From contig JBBRWV010000036.1 in assembly GCA_038248985.1 (NCBI GenBank), forward strand, positions 1 through 26,859: a DNA stretch of 26,859 nt, in the 5' to 3' direction. The notes under the pieces were generated by a model. The model did no database searches. It was given only the letters and a program-made list of their open reading frames with translations, and was not told the origin of the DNA. The translations under genes and the position numbers were made by a program. Each line of letters starts with the position of its first letter. Positions within the stretch are counted from its first letter, which is position 1. This stretch comes from JBBRWV01 sp038248985 (lineage in GTDB: Bacteria > Planctomycetota > Phycisphaerae > WQYP01). Positions 1 to 7,440 of the stretch are shown here, piece after piece.

Positions 1-62
1 CGATCCTGTTACACAAGCTGGGGCTGACGCTGCCGCGGAGCCTGGAGGTGGTGGATTTGTAG
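1..62 (+). CDS. C-terminal fragment of an unidentified protein
   Basis: Frame 3 is open from the window edge and ends at a TAG at 60-62. The visible end reads ILLHKLGLTLPRSLEVVDL and has the same G-ending codon preference as the genes that follow. A good intrinsic terminator lies 14 bases downstream, which supports a true gene end here. Only about 19 residues are visible, so the family cannot be named. Confidence 0.55.
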   Translation, partial: ILLHKLGLTLPRSLEVVDL

Positions 63-76
63 TGAAGACTTTTAGG

Positions 77-113
77 AAAAAAGGGCCTTGGCGCCATCGC
101 CAAAGGCCTTTTT
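77..113 (+). terminator. Rho-independent terminator
   Basis: The stem GGCCTTGGCG (84-93) pairs with CGCCAAAGGCC (98-108) with one bulged base around a CCAT loop, followed by a T-run at 109-113. An A-run at 77-82 precedes the stem, so it could also work on the other strand. It follows the truncated gene ending at 62 and separates it from the hydrolase gene at 180. Confidence 0.85.
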
Positions 114-179
114 GCTCGCAAACTGCGGAAGTTGGGCTAACATGATTCGTAAGACCTCGTGGGTTGAAGGAGTGCTGGA

Positions 180-1028
180 ATGACGGCTGATTCAAGTGGG
201 AGTGTAGTCGGGAGGAAGGTGGGGCTGGGGGGGGCGGCGCAGCAGATGGCGGCGCAAGTGCAGGATTACGTGCGGATGCGGACGCGGTTTATCCAGTTGT
301 GGGTGCAGCGCGGGTTGGGGTTGGTGCAGCCGCGGACGCTGGATGCGGCATTGTTGGAGGAGGGGCTGACGCTGGTGCTGCCGGGGATTGAGTCGGAATC
401 GGTGTTTACGTATGGGATGTGTGATGGGTTGGCGGATGGCGGGGTGCGGGGGGCGATCCGGGTGTTTAATTGGGGGCTGCCTTTTCCGGGAGGGTACTTG
501 GCGAATTTGACGCGGGCGGATCGGAATCGGCGGCGGGCGCTGGATATTGCGGGGGAGATCGTGCGGTATCAGGATGTGTATCCGGGGCGTCCGGTGCATC
601 TGGTGGCGCAGTCGGGCGGAGCGGGGGTGGCGATTTTCACGGCGGAGCAGTTGCCGGAGGGGCGGACGATTGATGGGATTGTATTGTTGGGTGGGGCGAT
701 GTCGCCGCGCTACAACTTGAGCAAGGCGATGGCGAAGACGCGGAAGGGGATTTTGAATTCGTATTCGCCGCGGGATTTTATGATTTTGAATTTGGGGACG
801 CGGATGTTCGGGACGACGGATCGGCGGTTTTCTGCGGCGTGCGGGTGCGTGGGGTTTGAGAGGCCGGAGGGCCTGACGGCGGAGGATGTCGCGATGTACG
901 AGACGAAGTTGCAACAGTTGGCGTGGTGCAATGAGATGGCGGAGACGAGCCAGAATTGGGGCGGGCATTTTTCATCGGGCGGGGAGGCGTATTTGGCGCG
1001 GTATGTTTCGCCGTGGGTGAAGAGGTAG
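180..1028 (+). CDS. alpha/beta hydrolase fold protein
   Basis: A 282-residue protein with alpha/beta hydrolase hallmarks. After a beta strand (VHLVAQ) comes the nucleophile elbow AQSGG, with Ser145 as probable nucleophile, in a slightly relaxed form of the usual GxSxG. Asp199 (SPRD) and His263 (GGHF) are spaced as expected for the rest of a catalytic triad. The first ~60 residues form a helical, basic extension; there is no clear signal peptide, so it is probably cytoplasmic. Substrate is unknown; an esterase- or lipase-type activity is inferred from the fold only. The start is supported by GAAGGAG at 166-172, seven bases before the ATG. Codons end overwhelmingly in G. It lies 45 bases upstream of the BatA-like gene on the same strand and may be co-transcribed with it. 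Confidence 0.8.
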   Translation: MTADSSGSVVGRKVGLGGAAQQMAAQVQDYVRMRTRFIQLWVQRGLGLVQPRTLDAALLEEGLTLVLPGIESESVFTYGMCDGLADGGVRGAIRVFNWGLPFPGGYLANLTRADRNRRRALDIAGEIVRYQDVYPGRPVHLVAQSGGAGVAIFTAEQLPEGRTIDGIVLLGGAMSPRYNLSKAMAKTRKGILNSYSPRDFMILNLGTRMFGTTDRRFSAACGCVGFERPEGLTAEDVAMYETKLQQLAWCNEMAETSQNWGGHFSSGGEAYLARYVSPWVKR

Positions 1029-1073
1029 GGGGAGTTTCAAGTTTTAGGGGGGTTCGCGTAGAGTACGGAGGAT

Positions 1074-3647
1074 ATGAATTCATGTCTTGCCGCAGTTTCG
1101 TTTTCGGATCCACTGATGCTGGTGGGGTTGTTGGCGGCGGGGGTGCCGGTGGTTTTGCATTTGTTGAATCGAATACGGTCGCCGATCGTGATGTTTCCGA
1201 CGCTGCGTTTTTTGAAGATTACGGCGCAGAAGACGTCGCGGCGGAGGCAGTTGCAGAATTGGTTTTTGCTGTTGCTGCGAATGGCGGTGTTTGGAATGGC
1301 GGCGATGGCGATTGCGGGGCCGCTGATACGCGGGGGGACGGCGACGCTGGCGTATGGATTTATCGGGATGCTGCTGGCGGGGCTGATGCTGCTGGTGCTG
1401 GCGACCGTGTGGAGCGGGACGGCGATGGAGGTGGGCAAGGCGGGGGCGAAGATGCCGACAATCGGCGGGACCGGGCCGCTGCGGGCGGGCGAGGCGAAGA
1501 TCGCGGAGCGGTTGAACGCGGGCGGGGGCAAGGCGCGCGCGGCGGGCACGTATTGGGTGATGGCGGCGGTGGCGGGGATTCTGGCGGTGGGGATGGGCGG
1601 GTATGCGGTATTTGGGCTGACCTCGAACCGGTATTTTTCCGGGGATGCGGGGGAGTTTACGGGGAGCTCGACGGCGGTGGTGATTGTGCTGGACAATTCA
1701 CATTCGATGCTGGCGCGGGTGGATTCAGCCTCGCGGGTGCAGCGGGCGAAGGAGCAGGTGCGGCAGATTCTGGCGGAGACGATCAAGCCGGCGGAGGCGG
1801 TGGTGCTGGCGACGAATCCAGGATTGCTGGCGGTGCCGGATGCGTTGTCGTCGGATCGGACGGCGATTTTGGGATATGTGGATAAGCTGGAGACAGCGGG
1901 GCGGGCGCGGCCGATGAAGGAGCGGGTGCGGACGGCGCTGAAGCTGTTGGAGAACACGCAGCAGCCGGGGCGGATGTTAATTGTGTTGAGTGATTTTGCG
2001 CGGCCGACGTTTGCGGATGCGGAGGTGTTTGCGGCGGTGAAGGAGTTTGGATCGGCGAAAGAAGTGCAGGTGGTGTTGATGCCGATTGGTGGAGGGACGA
2101 CGCCGACGGATGTAGGGATTGCATCGTTTACGGCAGGGCAGGGCGGGGGAAATCCGGTGGTGGGATCTGAGGTGATGTTTGAGGCGACGCTGCTCAACAA
2201 TGGGGATGCGGCGGTGGTGAAAGATGTGGATTTTTGGGTCGATGAACAGCGGGTGGAGGCAGTGACGGCGCAGGTGCAGTTGGGGGCGGGAGGGAGCGGG
2301 ACGGCGCGGACGACGGTGAAGCTGGCGTATCGGCTGACGACGGCGGGGTATCACAAATATACGTTGCGGGTGAAGGATGCGCAGGATGCGATGGCGTGGG
2401 ATGATGAGCGTTCGCTGGTGCTGAATGTGGGGGAGCAGGTGAAGGTGTTGGTGGTGGGGGCCGAGGCTGTGCCGCGGGCGCGGTCGGCGGCGTTTTATTT
2501 GCGGGCGGCGCTGGCGCCGTTTGAAGGGATGGGCCATGCGGCGGGCGGCAGGGGAGCGGCGACCCCGTGGCCGATTCAGCCGGCGTATGGGGAGGCGCGG
2601 GCGATTACGGAGACGGGGGCGTTAGCGGGGTATTCGGCGGTGTTTATGGCGGATGTGCCGGAGGTGACGGCGGCGATGGCGGAGGCACTTTCGAAATATG
2701 CGCGCGGAGGCGGCCGGGTGGTGTGGGTGCTGGGGCCGGCGGTGAATGGGGCGAGTTACAATGCGAACGCGTATGGGAAGGGACTGCTGCCGAAGCCTTT
2801 GGACGATGCGGTGGTGACGGCGGGCGGAGCGACGATTGACTGGGTGGATTTGAATGCGGAGGTGTTTGCGGGGCTGTTTGATAATCAGGAAGTTTTTCGC
2901 GGGGTGGTGGTGACGGGGCACTGGCGATTGAGCAACGCCGGGGCGATGAAGGGGCGGGCGTTGTCGAAGTTGGGGGATGCGGAGGCGGCGGTGTTGATCG
3001 CGCAGCATACGGTGGTGGGAGTGGGAAATGGCGGAGAGAACGATGGTGAGGTTTATACGGTGCTCACTTCGCCGGCGGGGAACTGGTCGAATTTGGGGGC
3101 GACGGTTTTACTGGTACCGATGGTTTCGCGGATGGCGTTGGGGGAGAGCGGCCGGGGGAAAGTGGAGACGAGTTTTGAGCCGGGGCAGAGCCTGTTGATA
3201 CGTGTGCCGACGACGGATAAATCCGTGGCACTGGATGTGACGACGCCGGGGAAGCAGGTGCTGAATGTGCGGGCGGTGGCGTCCGGGGATGTGCCGCGAT
3301 GGTATTTTGATCGGACGCAGGTGGAGGGAGTGTATAGGTGGGTGGCATCGGATCGGAAGCATGACGGGATGTTTATGGTGAATGCGCCGGGGGATGAGGT
3401 GGAATTGCAGGCGGCGGATGTGGGGGCGTTGGCGAGCGAGGTGGGGACGGTGAAGGGCGTGTTGGTGGCGCGTGGCGCGCGGGAGTTGCTGGTGCTGCTG
3501 CAGAAGCAGTCGGAAGGGACGACGCTGGTGCCGGGGGTGCTGGGGATGGTGCTGATGCTGTTGATGCTGGAGGCGTTGTTTGCGAATCGGGGGAAGTCCG
3601 GGCAGGGGTTGCGGTGGAGCGGACAGGGGTTGCAGGCGGCGGCGTGA
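1074..3647 (+). CDS. BatA-like VWA-domain membrane protein
   Basis: An 857-residue inner-membrane protein. The N-terminus (about residues 11-85) matches the BatA N-terminal family: a membrane segment DPLMLVGLLAAGVPVVLHLL, an FPTLRFL stretch and a second membrane segment near 62-83. Further membrane segments lie near 92-112 and 160-181. A von Willebrand A domain follows (about 200-340) with a MIDAS motif DNSHS (Asp207, Ser209, Ser211) and SDF near residue 307. The rest is a long beta-rich extracytoplasmic region ending in a membrane helix near 833-850, an architecture common in planctomycetes. Bat proteins usually work with a MoxR ATPase and a DUF58 protein; the DUF58 partner lies 1.3 kb downstream, beyond rsmD and a toxin-antitoxin pair. 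GGAGG at 1067-1071 is only two bases from the ATG, unusually close, but the encoded N-terminus matches the family. Confidence 0.88.
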   Translation: MNSCLAAVSFSDPLMLVGLLAAGVPVVLHLLNRIRSPIVMFPTLRFLKITAQKTSRRRQLQNWFLLLLRMAVFGMAAMAIAGPLIRGGTATLAYGFIGMLLAGLMLLVLATVWSGTAMEVGKAGAKMPTIGGTGPLRAGEAKIAERLNAGGGKARAAGTYWVMAAVAGILAVGMGGYAVFGLTSNRYFSGDAGEFTGSSTAVVIVLDNSHSMLARVDSASRVQRAKEQVRQILAETIKPAEAVVLATNPGLLAVPDALSSDRTAILGYVDKLETAGRARPMKERVRTALKLLENTQQPGRMLIVLSDFARPTFADAEVFAAVKEFGSAKEVQVVLMPIGGGTTPTDVGIASFTAGQGGGNPVVGSEVMFEATLLNNGDAAVVKDVDFWVDEQRVEAVTAQVQLGAGGSGTARTTVKLAYRLTTAGYHKYTLRVKDAQDAMAWDDERSLVLNVGEQVKVLVVGAEAVPRARSAAFYLRAALAPFEGMGHAAGGRGAATPWPIQPAYGEARAITETGALAGYSAVFMADVPEVTAAMAEALSKYARGGGRVVWVLGPAVNGASYNANAYGKGLLPKPLDDAVVTAGGATIDWVDLNAEVFAGLFDNQEVFRGVVVTGHWRLSNAGAMKGRALSKLGDAEAAVLIAQHTVVGVGNGGENDGEVYTVLTSPAGNWSNLGATVLLVPMVSRMALGESGRGKVETSFEPGQSLLIRVPTTDKSVALDVTTPGKQVLNVRAVASGDVPRWYFDRTQVEGVYRWVASDRKHDGMFMVNAPGDEVELQAADVGALASEVGTVKGVLVARGARELLVLLQKQSEGTTLVPGVLGMVLMLLMLEALFANRGKSGQGLRWSGQGLQAAA

Positions 3648-3718
3648 AGTGAGTAGAGATGGGACAGGATGATGGAACAAGATCAGGAGTCAGGGATGTT
3701 TTTGTTGCGAGGCTGGGA

Positions 3719-4300
3719 ATGAGGATTATTGCCGGGGAATTTCGGCATCGGCGGTTGCATTCACCGCCGAAGGATACGACGCGGCCGATTACGGATCGTG
3801 CCAAGCAGTCGCTATTTGATGCGTTGCAGGATTGTTTTGCGATGGATGAGGGGAGCGGTGCCGGACGGGTGCTGGATTGTTTTGCGGGGACGGGTTCGAT
3901 GGGGTTGGAGTGTTTGTCGCGCGGAGCGGCGAAGGCGATTTTTGTGGAGCAGGGGCGCGGGGCGTTGGAGATGCTGCGGAAGAATATTGAGGAAATGGGA
4001 GTGGGCGCGCGGGCGGTGGTGCTGGAGATGGATGCGTATGAGTGTGCAAAGCAGCCGGAGGTGCGGGATTTGACGGTGGCGTTTGTGGATCCGCCGTACG
4101 TGCATATGGAGGATGGTTTCACGCGGGCGAAGGTGGATGCGCTGGTGCGGGCGCTGGCGGAGAAGTGCATGGTGGACGGGGGGATCATATCGATGCGGCA
4201 CCACGCGCGGGTGAGCGTGGATGGGCCGGCGCTGGGGGTGAAGGTGGTGCGGGAGTTTAAGTATGGGGACATGGGGATAACGTGGGTGAGGAAGGGGTGA
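3719..4300 (+). CDS. rsmD: 16S rRNA (guanine(966)-N(2))-methyltransferase RsmD
   Basis: Uses S-adenosylmethionine to methylate a guanine of 16S rRNA during small-subunit assembly. The family start MRIIAGEFRHRRL is followed by TRPITDRAKQSLFDAL, the SAM-binding motif LDCFAGTGSMGLE (residues 52-64) and the catalytic motif DPPY (residues 124-127). The length of 193 residues is usual for RsmD. The frame is open upstream to an ATG at 3659, but the ATG at 3719 is preferred because it gives the family N-terminus and has GCGAGG at 3708-3713 as a plausible ribosome binding site. It starts 72 bases after the BatA-like gene and probably belongs to the same transcript. Its closing bases border the low-GC toxin-antitoxin pair. 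Confidence 0.95.
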   Translation: MRIIAGEFRHRRLHSPPKDTTRPITDRAKQSLFDALQDCFAMDEGSGAGRVLDCFAGTGSMGLECLSRGAAKAIFVEQGRGALEMLRKNIEEMGVGARAVVLEMDAYECAKQPEVRDLTVAFVDPPYVHMEDGFTRAKVDALVRALAEKCMVDGGIISMRHHARVSVDGPALGVKVVREFKYGDMGITWVRKG

Positions 4301-4392
4301 GAGACATGTTTACGATATTTCCAAAGCGCAACGCCATTGGCGAAAGTTTCAGCCGGACTTTTAGAAACACAACTGACTGCGGGGATTCTTGA

Positions 4393-4704
4393 ATGGACGT
4401 TCTTATTGTCATCAAACGCTTGGTCATGGCAGGGAAGTTGGTGATCACCGAGAAGGCCCAAGTTGAGATGCTGTTGGATAATCTGACGGAAATGGATGTG
4501 ATTGAGGCAATTGTGTATTCGCCTCGGATCAGCAAGAAGATCATGTCGACGAGTATTCACAAAGAAAATCCGGGGGATCGGCTGTATATAATTATTGGAA
4601 AGACATTGTCGGGTAAGATTATTTACACGAAAGGCCGCGTTGGACGTTATGCTAATGAGAGAGTTTTTTATGTCTTAATTTCTTCGAAAAGAAGCATGCG
4701 GTAA
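4393..4704 (+). CDS. DUF4258-family putative toxin
   Basis: A 103-residue basic protein resembling the DUF4258 family: an ITEKAQVEML segment typical of ribonuclease-like small toxins, a helical LTEMDVIEAIV stretch, then beta strands RLYIIIGKTLSGKIIYTKGRV. DUF4258 proteins are commonly encoded directly before a YgiT-type zinc-finger protein, exactly as here (10-base gap), so a toxin role is inferred from pairing; the activity is unproven. GGGGA at 4382-4386 is a suitable ribosome binding site. GC falls to about 37-40% in several 60-base lines here against about 67% in rsmD, and AT-ending codons are frequent, pointing to acquisition by transfer. No transposase or clear repeats flank the pair. 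Confidence 0.72.
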   Translation: MDVLIVIKRLVMAGKLVITEKAQVEMLLDNLTEMDVIEAIVYSPRISKKIMSTSIHKENPGDRLYIIIGKTLSGKIIYTKGRVGRYANERVFYVLISSKRSMR

Positions 4705-4714
4705 GGCGAAACGA

Positions 4715-4954
4715 ATGAAGACTCAAATGATAAAAGTGTGTCCGGTATGTGGGAGGGAGCATGTCCGATTTGTGCGATCCAACTATTCATTAAAAGTTGG
4801 AGAGCAGACGATGAGGGTGCCCCGTCTGGCGAGACATGTGTGTGGGAACTGTGGCGAGGTTTTTTTTGATCTGGATGCGTCGCGGAAGATTGGGGAGGTT
4901 GCACGAGCGAGTTTGCGGTTGAAGCGGGGATCGAAGCATTCGAAGGTTGCGTAA
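4715..4954 (+). CDS. YgiT-type zinc-finger protein, putative antitoxin
   Basis: A 79-residue protein with two Cys-x2-Cys knuckles, CPVCG (residues 9-13) and CGNCG (near 48-52), followed by EVFFDLD, the signature of the YgiT/MqsA-type zinc-finger domain. In MqsA this domain binds the toxin, while a C-terminal helix-turn-helix binds DNA. Here only about 28 residues follow the knuckles, too few for a full HTH, so the protein may bind the toxin without regulating DNA in the MqsA way. The AAGGCG overlapping the upstream stop region serves as ribosome binding site. It shares low GC with the preceding toxin candidate and the two form an evident two-gene unit. Confidence 0.82.
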   Translation: MKTQMIKVCPVCGREHVRFVRSNYSLKVGEQTMRVPRLARHVCGNCGEVFFDLDASRKIGEVARASLRLKRGSKHSKVA

Positions 4955-4974
4955 GAAGCTAGCTTCAGGTTGAT

Positions 4975-5904
4975 ATGGCGATTCATCGGTATAAGTTTTT
5001 TCGGCCGACCCAGGCGGCGCAGTTGCGGCGGTTGGAGTTGACGGTGCGCGGGGTGGTGGAGGGGGTTTTTGCGGGGTTGCACAAGTCGCCGCACAAGGGG
5101 TTTTCGATTGAGTTTGCGGAGCATCGGGAATACGCGCCGGGGGATGAGATACGGCATCTGGATTGGACGGTGCTGGCGCGGACGGATCGGTATTACATCA
5201 AGCAGTATGAGCAGGAAACGAATTTGCGGGCGACGATATGTTTGGATGCGTCGGCGTCGATGGGGTATGGGAAAGCCGGCGGCGGGAAGAAGCAAAAAGG
5301 GCCGAGCACGGAGGGGGTGACGAAGTTTGAGTATGCGGCGGTGCTGGCGGCGTCGATGGCGTACATGCTGTCGAATCAGCAGGATCTGGTGGGACTGACG
5401 GCGTTTGATAATGATATTTGTTTTGAGATACCGCAGGGGAACGGGCCATCGCATCTGGACCAGATTTTTACGCGGTTGGAGAAGTTGCAGCCGGGGAAGA
5501 CGACGCATGTGGGGGCGGCGTTGCATCGGCTGGCGAACAAGGTGCCGCGGCGGGGGCTGGTGATTTTGATCAGCGATTTGCTGGACGATCCGGATGAGAT
5601 TTTGCTGGCGCTGCAGCATTTGCGACATGCGCGGCATCAGTTGATCGTGGTGCAGGTGCTGGATCGATCCGAGACGGACCTGACGCAGACGCGGGCGGTG
5701 ACGTTTCAGGATATGGAGGATGGGTCGCGATTGCAGATTGATCCGAAGGCAATTCGGGAAGATTATCAGCGGGAAGTGCAGGCGTTTCTGGAGTTGATCA
5801 AGCTGCGGTGCGGGCAGTTCCAGATTGACCATGTGCTGGCGTTTACGGATGTGCCGTGGGATGTGCAAATACGGGAGATGCTGCGGCGAACGAGCGGGGG
5901 ATAG
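4975..5904 (+). CDS. DUF58 domain-containing protein
   Basis: A 309-residue soluble protein of the DUF58 family. The hallmark segment EFAEHREYAPGDEIRHLDW (residues 46-64) is followed by a VWA-like core starting LDASASM, whose Asp91, Ser93 and Ser95 form a MIDAS-type site. Residues 100-115 hold a short Gly/Lys-rich insertion. DUF58 proteins typically work with a MoxR AAA ATPase and BatA/BatB VWA membrane proteins in envelope or stress-related assemblies. Here the BatA-like gene lies upstream, but rsmD and a toxin-antitoxin pair intervene. GC and codon use return to the high-GC pattern. There is no strong ribosome binding site before the ATG. It converges on the Gly-rich protein gene with 19 bases between stop codons. 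Confidence 0.92.
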   Translation: MAIHRYKFFRPTQAAQLRRLELTVRGVVEGVFAGLHKSPHKGFSIEFAEHREYAPGDEIRHLDWTVLARTDRYYIKQYEQETNLRATICLDASASMGYGKAGGGKKQKGPSTEGVTKFEYAAVLAASMAYMLSNQQDLVGLTAFDNDICFEIPQGNGPSHLDQIFTRLEKLQPGKTTHVGAALHRLANKVPRRGLVILISDLLDDPDEILLALQHLRHARHQLIVVQVLDRSETDLTQTRAVTFQDMEDGSRLQIDPKAIREDYQREVQAFLELIKLRCGQFQIDHVLAFTDVPWDVQIREMLRRTSGG

Positions 5905-5923
5905 CGGGAGGGCGCGAGGGGGT

Positions 5924-6016
5924 TCAGTTACGGGATCGGCCGCCGCCGCGGGCGGCGCGCATGTCATCGAATACTTTTTTCATAGCAGCGCGTTCGTCCG
6001 AAGGAGGTGTTTTTGA
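5924..6016 (-). other. displaced C-terminal coding segment (+1 frame)
   Basis: In the frame one base ahead of the hypothetical gene, this stretch reads TPPSDERAAMKKVFDDMRAA and then RGGGRSRN before a TGA at 5924-5926. It looks like a genuine amphipathic C-terminus, whereas the annotated frame ends in residues that look out of frame. Removing one A from the AAAAA run (T-run on the + strand near 6010-6015) joins GLK to TPPSDERAAM. Either the sequence has a homopolymer indel or the gene has a recent frameshift. Confidence 0.6.
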
Positions 6017-6743
6017 GGCCGTCGGCGACGCGGTTGGCGATGGCGCCGGCACTGGGGGCGGGCCGACTGGTGGGAGTGCCGCCACCAGGGCCACCGGAGC
6101 CGGGCGGGCGTCCCATACCTCCGCCCATGCCGCCACCGGGGCCGCCACCCATGCCGGGGCCGCCGCCCGTACCCCCGACGGCGGTGTGATCACGGCGCGG
6201 GCCATCACCGGCGGGGCGTGAGGAAGGCTGCGAGGCGGATGGGGAATCAGAAGAAGCACCGGGTTGAGAAGTGGGTTGCGCGCCGCCGGGGCGATTGCCT
6301 CCGCGCTGGCCGCGCATCTGCTTGGCCCATTCTTCGAGTTTGGCGGGGCGATCGGCAATGGGGGTGGAGATGTAGTCGAAGGCGAATTGACGCATCGCGG
6401 CTTGGAAGAGTTCGCGCATATTCTTGACGGCGGGGTCATTGGCATCGGACATCCACATGCTGCCCATCATCTCGCGGCGTTGTTCGCGTTTGAGACCGTC
6501 CATGTAGGTGCGGATTTTTTGCCCGAGTTCGGCGCGTTGGGAGTCGGAGAGTTTGGAGAGGTCGATGCGGGCGAGTTTGGCGGTGACTTCCGCGGGTTGC
6601 ATGGTGGACAGATCAGCGTTGAGGAGCTTGCCGTTTTTAGTCCAGGTGGCGGGCCAGTAGAGGTAGGCGAGGTATACGAGGCCGCAGGCAAAAAGAAGTG
6701 CAAAGCCGATGAGGCCGATTTTGTTTTTTTGAGCGATGGTCAT
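5964..6743 (-). CDS. membrane-anchored Gly/Pro-rich hypothetical protein, C-terminus frameshifted
   Basis: Starting at the ATG at 6743 (GGAG six bases upstream), the frame encodes 259 residues: one membrane helix near residues 9-29, a charged helical domain (about 40-145) rich in KxxRxxL-type repeats, and then a low-complexity tail rich in Gly, Pro, Ser and Met. The frame as read ends in the atypical GLKNTSFGRTRCYEKSIR. Another frame continues with a plausible helical C-terminus ending at 5924 (see the adjacent entry). A longer frame to an upstream start at 6800 exists but would precede the membrane helix with an unlikely Pro-rich stretch. No known function. It lies 53 bases downstream of the prepilin gene on the same strand and is probably co-transcribed. 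Confidence 0.7.
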   Translation of the reverse strand: MTIAQKNKIGLIGFALLFACGLVYLAYLYWPATWTKNGKLLNADLSTMQPAEVTAKLARIDLSKLSDSQRAELGQKIRTYMDGLKREQRREMMGSMWMSDANDPAVKNMRELFQAAMRQFAFDYISTPIADRPAKLEEWAKQMRGQRGGNRPGGAQPTSQPGASSDSPSASQPSSRPAGDGPRRDHTAVGGTGGGPGMGGGPGGGMGGGMGRPPGSGGPGGGTPTSRPAPSAGAIANRVADGLKNTSFGRTRCYEKSIR

Positions 6744-6796
6744 TGGGAACTCCGGAATATGTTGAACAGGATTGACGGGCAGGGGTGAAGGAGGAC

Positions 6797-7369
6797 TCAC
6801 GGCGCGGGGGCGAAGGGTTCGGTGAGGTCTTCGACGTCGCCGACGTGGCCGTCACCGAAGGCGATATTCTTGGCGAGCTTGGTGGCGGGTTCACCGTGGT
6901 AGTTGTCCATATCGATGAGTACCCAGATGCCGCGATCGCCGAGGAATTTGGCGAGGTAGCCGCGTTCGATGCGTTTTCCGGAGAGGTATTGGTTGTATTC
7001 GTAGCTGGTGGTTTCGCCGAGGTAACGGCTGGCGAAGCGTTTGCCGTCGGCAAGGCGGGTGTAGCCGAGGCTGTCGCCATTGCATTTCCAAGCGTGGGCA
7101 TCGGGAACCTGCGATTTCAGGGCTTCCGGGATGGGCGGGACGGGGGCGTTAATGGAGGGGACTTCAGCGGCGACCGGAAGAGTCAGATCGTTTTCTTCCA
7201 TGAAGGTGCGGACGCCAAAGACGAGACCTTTGAGTTGGGCGGCGCAAGCAACGCGGCTGGCATGTTGTCGGGCGGCGCGGAGGCTGGGGAGGAGGATGGC
7301 GATGAGGACGCCGAGGATGACGACGACGACGAGCAACTCAAGAAGGGTGAATCCGCGGCGCTGGGGCAT
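6797..7369 (-). CDS. type II-style prepilin / pseudopilin (DUF1559-like)
   Basis: A 190-residue protein beginning with a class III signal: basic MPQRR, Gly6, then FTLLELLVVVVILGVL, with Glu at +5 of the mature protein as required for cleavage and methylation by a prepilin peptidase. The hydrophobic helix spans about residues 7-27. The body is globular and ends with IAFGDGHV, a DGH element seen in the abundant prepilin-like proteins of planctomycetes. It is exported through a type II/IV-pilus-like system and anchored in the inner membrane or assembled in a pseudopilus; its specific role is unknown. GGAG precedes the ATG by seven to eight bases. It sits between the beta-galactosidase and the Gly-rich membrane protein on the same strand. 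Confidence 0.9.
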   Translation of the reverse strand: MPQRRGFTLLELLVVVVILGVLIAILLPSLRAARQHASRVACAAQLKGLVFGVRTFMEENDLTLPVAAEVPSINAPVPPIPEALKSQVPDAHAWKCNGDSLGYTRLADGKRFASRYLGETTSYEYNQYLSGKRIERGYLAKFLGDRGIWVLIDMDNYHGEPATKLAKNIAFGDGHVGDVEDLTEPFAPAP

Positions 7370-7440
7370 GGGGGAACTCCGGCAAAGACGACGACACAGG
7401 AGTGAAACGCTTTGCGCGGTCGAAAGTTACAAACTGCCGG

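Noticed and set aside
6060..6180. Repeated GCCACC/CCGCCC units, considered as a tandem repeat or CRISPR-like array
   Set aside because: The units encode the Gly/Pro-rich tail of the - strand protein, are irregular in length and have no unique spacers.
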